64,000 nt of DNA from Nemopilema nomurai (lineage: Eukaryota; Cnidaria; Scyphozoa; Rhizostomeae; Rhizostomatidae), in NCBI GenBank assembly GCA_003864495.1, contig PEDN01001392.1, positions 1 to 64,000 of the forward strand, written 5' to 3'. The notes under the pieces were generated by a model. The model had not been told where the DNA came from. It made no database searches and saw nothing but the letters and a program-made list of their open reading frames with translations. Shown in pieces: positions 53,940-63,457 of the stretch. Positions within the stretch are counted from its first letter, which is position 1; each line of letters starts with the position of its first letter. Both the position numbers and the translations under genes were made by a program.

Positions 53940-56303
53940 TTGTAAAGATATTTGTTGTACTCCTTTTTGGTTTTGCATTCCACCTGGACATTGCCAAGAC
54001 GGTGAGCGTACTTTTCATCCAAAATTCCTTATGATCCCGGATTTGAAATCTGTAAAATAAAATCTAACAACATACAATACTGAAGGGACTTGTGGAAGGT
54101 ACAGATAGAATTGTTGCACCTTTAAAAAGCGCTTCTCCTGCATGTATACCTGGCACTCGTCTGATGTTAAGCTTGTTAAATACAATATTTAAACTCATTT
54201 TGAATTGCCCTTAATACCTAAATTTTCATTTCTGTAAAATTTATGGTTAAGGTGTCTTCCACTGCTTTCACTTTTCAAGATGTTTTTTAGATGTTCCTAA
54301 GGATTTCCCGAAGGTAACTTTGCTGAATCCAAATGAGCTTGCTTGATTTCGATATATTAAAACTGAGACCGATTGACAAACAGACTGCCAGATGAGACTT
54401 GAACTGGCAGGTTTAAACATTTGCATCATTTGTAACTAATTTTAATGAAATTAAATTAAGAAGAAACAAGCCCCAGTTTTTCATATAACAACAGCCTATC
54501 TCATAGAAGAATTTCGTTTCTTGACAAGTCTGATAATCAAAAACTTGTTTAAAGTGGCTTTAGAGGAAGTGCTATATTGAAATATCTCATTTATGGAAAT
54601 GCAACAAGTAACACTACTTACACGGTCTAATAAGTTCAATATATTCTCTGTTGAGCAAATGCTCGGGTTCCAATTACCAAGATATTTTAGTACCCAACAG
54701 CAGCGACAGTAACAGTTTGCTTCGACCAGACATTTTGAAGGGACCCACGCTTCGTTGCTCTGTTTGAACCATAGTTTTGAACGGAGCACTAACATCTCCA
54801 CAAGTGATAGGCATTGTTAAGCCACACTTTCCAGAAATGCTTTAAAATTGCTGTGGAAATAACGGTATCAATTTTTTCCCACTGTTTTCTTCAAACCGCA
54901 TCTTCAAGTATCTTTTAAACTCAACTCAAAATTATAAGATGTTTCATAATTATAAGAATCGTTTTTAAGTTTTGAGTGACTTCCATCTTCTATCTTAGAC
55001 ACATTTGGTTGTTAATACACTTTTCTTATAGGCCCTGCTTAACAAGGAGCCAGTCATTCAAGTAAAGCCCATTCCAAGGTCCTGCCTTGGCTACTTGAAA
55101 GATGGTAAGACAGTAAATGGGTACTATTCCATTGCGGGACCAAACCAGGAGTCCCTAACTGTTTTCTGCGACTTCACATCAGAGCCAGGTGCAGCATGGA
55201 CCTTGGTCTTTTCGTGGGCCTTGAAGTACAACAACATCTTCAGAACTGCTACCTTTACTGTGGATATGCCAGTCAACAAACGAACCCCTAATTGGGTCGC
55301 TTACAGGTTAGCAATACTTCCGTAATCAGTTGGTCAACAAGGGTGTTCTGAGTAGAATTCTAGTGTTCTTTACTTAAATGCAGATTAATATTACCTAATT
55401 GCAGTTTAAGATTGGCGAGTGCTGTGTATGCACTGACTTTAATTACTTTTTCTGATTTTGATTTTTCTAATGACATGGAACATATTAAGTAGATGGAAGT
55501 CCACGTAGAAGCCTGTCCCATCTGAAAAATTGCTTCTGAGGATTTATAATGTTCAGTGCAGTATGTGTTACAATAAATTTCATCAAAGACAATAAGCAGT
55601 AAACTTAACACAAAAAATATAGCAAAGTAATCGCATTTAGGTAAAGATTGCCAACCAAATATTTATTGACAATTTTAATATATAAAATCAGTCGATTGTT
55701 GTGATTACCTTTCAAAAAGCTGTAGCATGCTTCTCTTAGGCAAAGGAAACCAAACAAAGTATTTAGTTGTAGCATTTAGTTATAAAGACTAGAAATTATA
55801 ATCTTCGCGAAATAAGACTTCCATTTGAAGCATATGGTCTTCTTGCCTTCCTTCTCCTACCAGCTCACTAAAGGTGCGTTGCATTGATTTTCTTCAGGCT
55901 TTCAAGGGCTCAAATGCTCTCCATCAAAGCACAATCGACGCACTGGAGATCAACATGCAGTTTCAACACGCGTGGGGTCGATCTCACTGACTACGTTCGA
56001 GCGAATTTCAACTCGATTGACATCACCAGTTTCTTGGGGGCTGGTGTTTGCAGGAAAGTTGAATACATCAACATTCGTGGTCAAGCAGCTTCTCACAAGA
56101 CCGTTCGCTTTTGGCAAGTGCTGAATACATATGCCTTACATATTGACAGCTACTACTCGCAGAGCATATGTCAGTTTGGCGCAAAACAAGGTTCGGTTGT
56201 GAGTGAAGACAATTTTGGCTATCATGCCACTGTCAACAAAAACTTCAGATGCACTGCAGGTCAGTGGGCAACTACCCAGTACTGGTTCGGTGGCTATGCT
56301 TGA
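53940..56303 (+). CDS. Fibrinogen-like secreted protein, copy F (intact, divergent)
   Basis: Exons 53940-54001, 55032-55306 and 55898-56303, all in frame with the phases of copy D. Exon 1 gives VKIFVVLLFGFAFHLDIAKT. Exon 2 is nearly identical to copy D (SCLGYLKDG instead of SCLDYLKDG). Exon 3 differs mainly in two patches: LNTYALHIDSYYSQSICQ against LNTCAFHIDSHISQDTCQ, and NFGYHATVNKNF against NFGFYHSVNKNF. The rest of exon 3, including VEYINIRGQAASHKTVRFW and the YWFGGYA end, is conserved. Intron 1 is shorter than in the other copies (about 1.0 kb against 2.1 kb). It lies next to the unique flank and is probably the least homogenised member. Confidence 0.8.
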
Positions 56304-56455
56304 TACAGTGCCAAGGACTGGAGAACTCGCACTCAGATGATACTTACTTGTAGTTATTCATCTTTCAAAGCGACTGCATTTTTGCTTAAAACAATCACAG
56401 AGTTGATGCTTTTGAGAAACACGTTTTCATTCTTTACTATTTAGATACGTTGCTT

Positions 56456-58167
56456 TTGACACAGAATATACTTACTATATTATAATGTTTAAGGAGCTGA
56501 TTATAGAGAAATGTCCGTGATTGTATGATCACTAAAATACCAACGGTATATGAACTCCATAGTTGTCTTGCTGGACGCAATAACAAAACACGTGTACGAG
56601 ATTGCATGGGCGGATGACATACGGGACTTAGTGTACATACGGGACACTAATTATGCAAAACTGGCTCAGCTATTTCTTCATTTTGGAAAAAGGATTAAAT
56701 GTGAAACTGGCTGGCATTCAGAATGTGTAACTTCCATTGCCGCATATCAAGCATGGCCTTTTCTTAAGCTGCAAACAAATAAATTTTCCTCGTGTTTTTT
56801 AAAATTGCTGTTTCTACGAAGGACTTAGTCTTCCTAACCTCAAGGGTCCAGTTTGCCAGGTTCTAATTGCCACACTGCCCCTTTTAATAATTCAAAATAA
56901 TCACCGGACAATTTCAAGAAACCGTTAATCAAAATTTGATCTAATCTGGAAAGGTTTAGATGGCAAAATTAGAATATTTATTTTAAATAGCGTTTTTCCA
57001 AATACTTTTGCCAAGCTCAAAAAGTTTTTAATAACTTAAAGTGCCACTTGAAACTACAGATAAAGCGGGAATCTTGAAGGGCTTAAACAGTAGCACAATT
57101 TCAGTTACATGGTGGTGGTAAGAACACTATTAGATAAGTCTTTTAACATTTATGACATCAAAAGTTTCGAATTGAAGAGATTCTTTGAAAAACATTACTG
57201 CACTCCTTCGTGGCAAACTACCATCAGAGTTGTCCTTTGGGTGGTCAGGAAGTCACACATAGCAGTTTGCCTTCGTTTTTCACCTAGGGCTGAGCGACTT
57301 CAAAGGCAAACTCATACAATGTCCAGTACAAAAACAAAACAAAACAAAAATTTCCAATTTTTAGTCAACTAGGGTCTTTTGCAGAATATAGGCAGTAGAT
57401 AATTGTGTGTTTGGTGCCAAACATGCTTTATCACAGAATTGGACTGCATTTTTGCTGCCAAAGAGCATTTTATGTTGCACCCCATCTTTTTAATTATAAA
57501 TAATGCAAATATGGGAAAATCAATAAGGGCAAAAATGGCATGTAGTTCAGAAGCACACACTTCTTAATTCTAGAAAATACACAAATTTTAAAGTAACTTG
57601 TTTAAGAGGAGCCATTTAATTGAAATTTAGAAAATTTCCGCATTCACCTGAAGGAGCTTGCTTTCTATGAAATTTAGGTGTCAGAAATTATACAACTATG
57701 GATGCAATTTTCTCTACTTTTAAGTTGGTTTTCCATGAAGCCACCTTAAAACTTCTTAAATTGAAATGCTGGCTTTGCATAAAAATTTCAACAATTAAAA
57801 ATGGTTTTCAATTTTTCACGAAGGCATTGCACATGATCAACCAATGTTGAAAATCTACTGAGAAGCACAAACAATTAAGCCTTAAGCATTGGAAAAAGTT
57901 TTGGTGCAGGGCATCCAAGGAAATTCGTTAAGACTCTTTCCCTGGCAAAGACTCAATAAAAATGGAGATATATGCATTCACTTTGGCTGTATTCAGTTTT
58001 AAATACAAATGAAAGAGCCATAGATTATCAATGAAACAAAAGGAAGCAGAACAATAAAGGGAGGCAATTCAAACTTCACTCCACTTTCAAACAAACAGAA
58101 AAATAAATCTATAAGAAGTCTAATGATTGTTTTGCATCTTTGTTTTGTTTTTTTAAGGAATACAAAT
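56456..58167. other. Unique flank right of the array, no gene recognised
   Basis: Similarity to the tandem unit ends at 56455. The region is AT-rich, with open frames under 95 codons at 56550-56828 and 57109-57372 that show no domain, no conserved motif and no consistent splice context. It would contain the 3' untranslated region of the transposase-derived gene, and any further exon reached from the donor near 58178. Confidence 0.6.
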
Positions 58168-61100
58168 TCAGTCAAATACCTGCACATCTACAGTTTCATG
58201 TTGCTGTCCTTCACTTTCAGTGCTAGAACCTTCCTTGCTTATTAGCAGATCCAGCTGCGTCTGGTACATGACCAAGTATTCTTCAACATCTTTCTCCCTA
58301 TCTTTCAACCTTTCATTTACTTGTGTTGGGGTTTTAAAACCAACCAGATTCTTTAGACCAGCAATATTTGATGCGACTTGTACAACATTATTAAACTTCT
58401 GTGCAACAAGCTCTGTTGTGAGTGAATCTTCTTCTGTCTTCATTTCACTGATTAATGATTCAAACAAAAGCTTTTCAGCCAATGACCATTTCCCAAGACT
58501 AACTTCAATCCCAGCTCCAGTTTGAAAATTTTCAGCCCTCAGGTCCTTGGACAGATTGGAATGATGATGAGTATGTCTTCTTCTCTTTGCAACTGGTTCC
58601 AGGCATGGAGCACCCGATGTAGGCTTTTGCGGCCTGTCACCATAAGGATTTTTACAATTTTTACAGTCACATTTGTTTGTACAAGGTTGTTGAAGTCGGA
58701 AACACATGCACCTTGTAATGTATTTGGAATTTTCATGGGTATAGCATTTTCCCTCAGCATGACCAGAATTGCCTCGCCCACAGCGGCACTTTACATTAGC
58801 CAGCTGCTTTCTCTGCTTTTCTGAAGAACCACTTGATCCTGTGTCCTGCATTGGGACATTTACAAGTATATCTTTTGGAATTATGGGGACAAATGAACTT
58901 CCAACATAAAACAGGAAGATATTTGGTGACCAAAAAGATAGTGACTGAGGAAATACAGGAATAATTGGGAAACTCTTCATACTTGAAATAACAGAAATTT
59001 GAACTGAAAGAATGTTTGCAACTTCTCTGACAATTGACTCAAATTCTCCCATATCAGATATTGTCTTGTTATCATCTTTTAACCCTTTGCTTTCATTGGT
59101 GCCACCTGCTTTGCTGTCATCTTTGATTTCATTTGGGCTCTCAGTCTTTGGTACAGATTGCAATTCTTTCATATCACTTGAGCTAGTAGGGGTGTCTTGG
59201 TCTTTCATCTTTAGAAGCCTTTTGAGATTTTGCAGGACATCAGTAACTGTCATCCTTAGTTTAAAATCAAGACCCCTAAGCGACTCTTGGAAAACTTTTA
59301 CATCATTATCATTATCTTTATCCTCCAGTTTGTGAGAAAGATAAAGGCTTACAACTGTAGAAACAGCAATTAGAAACGATTCTTCTAGTCTAACATCACT
59401 TACTGTTGTTGAATCCCAAACTGCTTCCAAATCCTTGAAATTCAGAAGTTCTTTGTTTACAATTTCAATCTTTATTTCTTTTTCTTTTGTTTCTTTGTCT
59501 TGTAACAGAAGTGGGAAAGCACATGTAAGAAAAGGAATAAGCTTTTCTGCAAAATGAACAGAAGTTGCAACCTTTGACAGTGTTTCTGCATATCGCAAAA
59601 AGGTTATTGTCCTTTTAATAATTGTGTCATCCAAACCTTGATCATTCACTTGATAGTCGTGATCCTTGGTGTCCTTGGTACTGTTGTCAAAATATTCATT
59701 AACAGATAGAAGAAGGCTCTTACAATCAACTTCTTCAGAGCACTTAATTGCTTTTGCCTGGCTTGAAGCAATGCTTTCTAGAGCTTTGTTCATGTTTACT
59801 TCAACAGTCAAGCATTGTAGATTGCCATTTCCTAATGACACTGTTCCAGATGCATCGTCAGCAATGGACTTCTCTTCATCTGGAACAACCAAAAGCACTG
59901 GTGCAGTATCTCTACCAAGGTCTTCTTGCCTTGATGTATTATGATCATGTAATGCAATTGAGGCAATGGCTACCATAACTGGGATTCCAAGACGACAATT
60001 ATTCACCTTCTTTCTCAAAGAAAACTGAAAATCCTTTCGATCAATTCCATTGGGAAATGGTGGTATATTACTGAAGCAACCATTGATAATATGGCTTTCC
60101 AACTCCTCAATAACTTTGACCGCTGCATTGGTCAAAACAAGCTTTCCATTATGTTCTTTTATCTTCTTCCATTTCTCTCTAAAGACTTCTAAATTATTCA
60201 GAATAATTCCTGGAGATGGGGTTGGCAAGATTCTTACTTTATTAGAGTCAACAGGATCTTGAAAAACAAGCCGAAAATCATCAGTGCATGGCAAATACAT
60301 CACACCTTCCTCTTGCAGTTTTTCTGACAACTTTGAAATAGCTCTTTCAACATCACCCTTTACTTGAAACTGTGGACCAAATGTTGAAATTAGACTGTCT
60401 CTCCACTCACAACAAAACCCAGTACAGCAGCCCTTCATTTGATTACCAATCTGCTCATGCCTATCTTTAACCGAGACAACAGTTTCCCTTATTTCTTCAA
60501 AGCTACATCTGCCAGTAAGTTGCCATGTCAAGACCTGACCAACCTCATTCTGGCAGTAGAAGAGATGATCAACTTCCTTCTTCCAAACACCCCTCGCATT
60601 TGTTCCGACATTAGTTGGAAGTTTTAAATCATCTAGGATAATCCACTCATCTGCAAGAAGCTGTGACATTGAAAGCTTGTAGTAATAGTCTTTCTCTTTG
60701 AATCCAAGCAGGAAGCACTGGCCAATGAAAGTGTTCCTTGGGCCTTTGACTTTGATGGTAGGGAATATATCTGCTTTCTTAGACTCACCAGGATGGTCAC
60801 TCTTATACTGCTCAACTGCACTCAAATAAGCCTTTTCCCTTTCAACATGATTTTCGATGTAATTTTTTCTTAACATATCTTGAATTTGACCAAACTTCAC
60901 ACCATTTGAAACTTGATTCATTATCGAGTTGAAGAGCTCTCTGGTCATTCCTACCTTATGAAAAAGCACAAATGGAACAGAATCTGGATCGGACAACTGC
61001 TTCAAAATGCGAGGATCGTACCCAAGAAATCTATGCTCTCTTGCGTTTTTGCACCTCAACATTGAAGTAACGAGCAAAACTGGCCTTTCAAAGTCATATA

Positions 61101-61683
61101 GGACTCGCATCATGTATGTATATGCAATTGGGTACAATGACAAAGGCTCGTTGCAATTCTCTGCTGGGCAGGTATTACCGTTAATCTCGGGAAATTCCTT
61201 TTGCAAATCCCATAGAATGATATCAGGCTTAAGGTATTCCTCAACCTTTGGGAAAGCCCCATTATAAATTGGAATATTTGTTTTGTGGTAGCCTCTTACC
61301 CCATCGTCAATCAAAGAGTTGATAAATGGTTTCCATGCTTTTATATTAGGGTAATTTCCATCTTCTTCCGTCCTCCGCTTTCTTGGCATACATTGCTTCT
61401 TTTGCTTCGGCCCGAGCTCGACTTTAGGTTGTTCGAGAACTTCTGCACCATAACGAATGTCGCAGGGGAAGTTGTCTTCTGAAAAACTTTGGCTAACTTG
61501 ATGAGCCTGCCCTCCCTCGGCCACAGTCTCTTGGATCCTTTCAACAACGAAATTTTCACTAACTACTTCAGGTGCGAACTCTCGAAATTCTACATTTCCA
61601 ATGATCGTTGCCACAGCATCATCGACTTCAACTTCGGAGTTCTCCATGTTCATTTCACCACGCTTCGCCGCGGCCCAAGCCAT
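58168..61683 (-). CDS. Transposase-derived CXC-domain protein, intronless, 1171 aa
   Basis: One open frame of 1171 codons from an ATG at 61683. A better translation-start context (AACATGG) lies 12 codons further in, at 61647, giving MENSEVEVDD. Residues about 110-260 resemble DUF6729 (KPDIILWDL, then TCPAENC and a later RCKNAREH, a possible zinc site). Residues about 310-440 resemble an RNase H-like transposase core: ILDDLKLPTNVGTNARG, NEVGQVLTWQLTGR, and GFCCEWRDSLISTFG, where related transposases as I remember them carry Asp in a DNCC-type motif. Residues about 966-1020 are a tesmin/TSO1-type CXC domain (CRCGRG, RCMCFRLQQPC, CDCKNCKNPYG), followed by KRRR (a likely nuclear signal) and a Myb/SANT-like stretch beginning KWSLAEKLLFESL. 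A nuclear DNA-binding role is inferred. The last codons overlap a good donor (CAG|GTATTT), so a further exon is possible. Confidence 0.8.
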   Translation of the reverse strand: MAWAAAKRGEMNMENSEVEVDDAVATIIGNVEFREFAPEVVSENFVVERIQETVAEGGQAHQVSQSFSEDNFPCDIRYGAEVLEQPKVELGPKQKKQCMPRKRRTEEDGNYPNIKAWKPFINSLIDDGVRGYHKTNIPIYNGAFPKVEEYLKPDIILWDLQKEFPEINGNTCPAENCNEPLSLYPIAYTYMMRVLYDFERPVLLVTSMLRCKNAREHRFLGYDPRILKQLSDPDSVPFVLFHKVGMTRELFNSIMNQVSNGVKFGQIQDMLRKNYIENHVEREKAYLSAVEQYKSDHPGESKKADIFPTIKVKGPRNTFIGQCFLLGFKEKDYYYKLSMSQLLADEWIILDDLKLPTNVGTNARGVWKKEVDHLFYCQNEVGQVLTWQLTGRCSFEEIRETVVSVKDRHEQIGNQMKGCCTGFCCEWRDSLISTFGPQFQVKGDVERAISKLSEKLQEEGVMYLPCTDDFRLVFQDPVDSNKVRILPTPSPGIILNNLEVFREKWKKIKEHNGKLVLTNAAVKVIEELESHIINGCFSNIPPFPNGIDRKDFQFSLRKKVNNCRLGIPVMVAIASIALHDHNTSRQEDLGRDTAPVLLVVPDEEKSIADDASGTVSLGNGNLQCLTVEVNMNKALESIASSQAKAIKCSEEVDCKSLLLSVNEYFDNSTKDTKDHDYQVNDQGLDDTIIKRTITFLRYAETLSKVATSVHFAEKLIPFLTCAFPLLLQDKETKEKEIKIEIVNKELLNFKDLEAVWDSTTVSDVRLEESFLIAVSTVVSLYLSHKLEDKDNDNDVKVFQESLRGLDFKLRMTVTDVLQNLKRLLKMKDQDTPTSSSDMKELQSVPKTESPNEIKDDSKAGGTNESKGLKDDNKTISDMGEFESIVREVANILSVQISVISSMKSFPIIPVFPQSLSFWSPNIFLFYVGSSFVPIIPKDILVNVPMQDTGSSGSSEKQRKQLANVKCRCGRGNSGHAEGKCYTHENSKYITRCMCFRLQQPCTNKCDCKNCKNPYGDRPQKPTSGAPCLEPVAKRRRHTHHHSNLSKDLRAENFQTGAGIEVSLGKWSLAEKLLFESLISEMKTEEDSLTTELVAQKFNNVVQVASNIAGLKNLVGFKTPTQVNERLKDREKDVEEYLVMYQTQLDLLISKEGSSTESEGQQHETVDVQVFD

Positions 61684-62323
61684 AAAGACTGGAACTGAGT
61701 GAGGCCCAGTCCCCAGTTCCAACTTTGAGAATTTGCAAATTCTAATCAAGAATTCAAGCTTCGTTTTTGCAGCTCTTTACTTTCCTCAAAAACTCAACCA
61801 ACGACTAACTTGAGTACTGAAGGGATATAAATGCTGCAAACACGATCAATCCCAAGTGGTAATGAAATCTTAGATAAAAAGAGAGCATAAAGAAAGAAAC
61901 TAGAAAAGTTTAATTTGCGAAACAGGGTCGCCATCGCAGGTCCCTAGATTACAACCATGAGCCTTCGTTTTCCTGGGTCACCTTTGATATGCCAAAGCTA
62001 TCTCTGAACTGATGAAAAGTTGACAGGGGGGCACATGGATTTGTGACTTGCTATTTAGTTATTTAGCTTGAACTTGCCGTTATATTGTGATGGCGTAGCT
62101 CACCCAGCCTTATATTTCGGAGTAACGGAGCCACGGCTCATAAAGGAGTGGGAAAAAACAAAAAGTTTCCGCCCAAACACATTTTTTCTTCAATTCAACT
62201 TTAAAATCCTATAATGTCATCTAAACAGAACAGAAGATAAAAATAAAGCGTTTGACACGACCCAATTCAATACCAAAAAAAGAAAATATAAATTTTTTAG
62301 TTACAACATCTGTTAAATTGGGG
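61684..62323. other. Spacer between the transposase-derived gene and LSG1
   Basis: About 640 bp that must hold the promoter and 5' untranslated region of the 1171-aa gene and the 3' untranslated region of LSG1, since both genes run on the - strand. An open frame extends 22 codons upstream of the first ATG, from 61749, but without another ATG. No clear TATA box or polyadenylation signal is recognised. Confidence 0.5.
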
Positions 62324-63457
62324 CTAGTCATTTTTTATACGACGTAGTTTTTCCTTCTTGTTTCTATTGAAATGCTTCTTCCAGGGCTTTCCTTCTGCCA
62401 AAGTTGCCCCCTCTGGCAGGTTCCGAACACCTGAAGGTGCATTGTAATGAATGGAGCTTTCAGGCTGAAAGAAGAATTGAATAGGATTGAGTTTAAGATT
62501 ATAAGATCAATATATTGAAAGGTGACCCATTCATAAATCCGGCTGAGGAAAAAATATTTCTGCTAATCTGGAAATGCACCAATTGGATGCTGGTTAGATA
62601 AAAAAGTAGACGAATCTCTTTGAATACTCTGTTTAGTCAAATCGGATGAGCAAACTACAAACAAATTTCCTGGCTTGAAATTTTCATCAACATGAAGATA
62701 AACAAATAACAAGAAATAAATAGAATAATTGGGCAACACAATACCTGCGAAAAGAAGTCTTTGTCAATGCTACTCGTTGTCCTTCTCCCACCCTAAAAAA
62801 GAAAGCAAATTTAGGCCTAGACATTGGCTACAGAGACGGAGCAAATCTGAAGCCGTTGACATAACGACATCAACTCACAACCTCTCATCAACTTGCGCAG
62901 TAATAGCTCCATAAGATTGTCATATAGCCCTATCGAATATCTACACAATTTTCCTTCTACATGAATGATAGAAAGACACAATTGAGATTAGTTAATTAAT
63001 GAAAGGTAGTTAATTATTTTCCTTCATTTTCTTGACTTTTTTCACTTTACTCATACGCACTGATGAAGCGACTACCACCTTCAAGTCCCATTTTGCTAAA
63101 GTTCCTTTTTACCTGGACTTGGGGTTCTCCATCTTTAAAAGGGCGAATTTTTGGCAAGTCTTTTGAGACAGGTACAAACTCCTCCTTGGATACCTCTGGT
63201 GGGGGTTCACGGTAAAGAAGTTTGCCCTAAAACCAAAGCAAAAAAGGCTACAAGAGCCTTAGGAGGAAATTCAAATAGAAATCATAAATAAAAATAACAT
63301 ATATAATTGCAAATTTTATTTAGTCTTTCCTGACTTTAATTTGATGTTATATGATTGAATAGCTTAAAAGAACTTACGTGTAAGAAGTTTTTGATCACAT
63401 GTCTCGAGCCACGTGAACAATCCGGCATGCCATGTGACGTCATAAAACCACGCATAC
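62324..63457 (-). CDS. LSG1: Large-subunit GTPase 1, last four coding exons (partial)
   Basis: Exons in coding order: 63378-63457 (acceptor ATAG, donor GTAAGT), 63113-63226, 62745-62792 and 62324-62464, ending at a TAG. All internal junctions are phase 0. The encoded C-terminus of about 126 residues contains RGFMTSHGMPDCSRGSRHV, GKLLYREPPPE, SIDKDFFSQ and GKPWKKHFNRNKKEK. These match, in order, the C-terminus of animal LSG1 as I recall it (FMTAHGQPD, GKLLYCHPPP, DKTFFHQ, GKPWKKHGNRNKKEK). LSG1 is a circularly permuted GTPase that releases the export adaptor NMD3 from cytoplasmic pre-60S ribosomal subunits. The GTPase domain must lie beyond the right edge. Reading the most 5' exon shown as a start (ATG at 63455) would be wrong, because its upstream edge is a splice acceptor. 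Confidence 0.85.

Larger units (their letters stand above)
48071..56455 (+). repeat. Tandem array unit F, terminal and shortened (8.4 kb)
   Basis: The left part, up to about 52.6 kb, is nearly identical to the other units. From there on it diverges. A roughly 70-bp gap lies near 52609, a different insert at 53.52-53.64 kb, and most of the sequence equivalent to unit B 6.26-6.64 and 6.70-8.95 kb is missing, including the hAT-like element. The stretch matching unit B 9.27-10.73 kb is replaced by about 0.4 kb of other DNA. Both exon-bearing ends of the secreted gene are kept. Similarity ends at 56455, giving the right border of the array. Confidence 0.9.

Noticed and set aside
57109..57372. 87-codon frame on the + strand in the right flank
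   Set aside because: It ends in a simple AAAACA-rich stretch, shows no domain and has no splice context.
58220..61698. Numerous + strand open frames of 60-107 codons opposite the 1171-aa gene
   Set aside because: They are antisense shadows of the long coding frame, with no domains or splice support.
61684..61749. N-terminal extension of the transposase-derived protein to 61749
   Set aside because: The upstream codons are open but begin at TTG; the first ATG is at 61683, and the better start context is at 61647.
63378..63457. Treating the most 5' LSG1 exon in the window as the start of a 126-residue gene
   Set aside because: Its ATG directly follows a splice acceptor, and the sequence matches an internal part of LSG1, so the gene continues upstream beyond the window.
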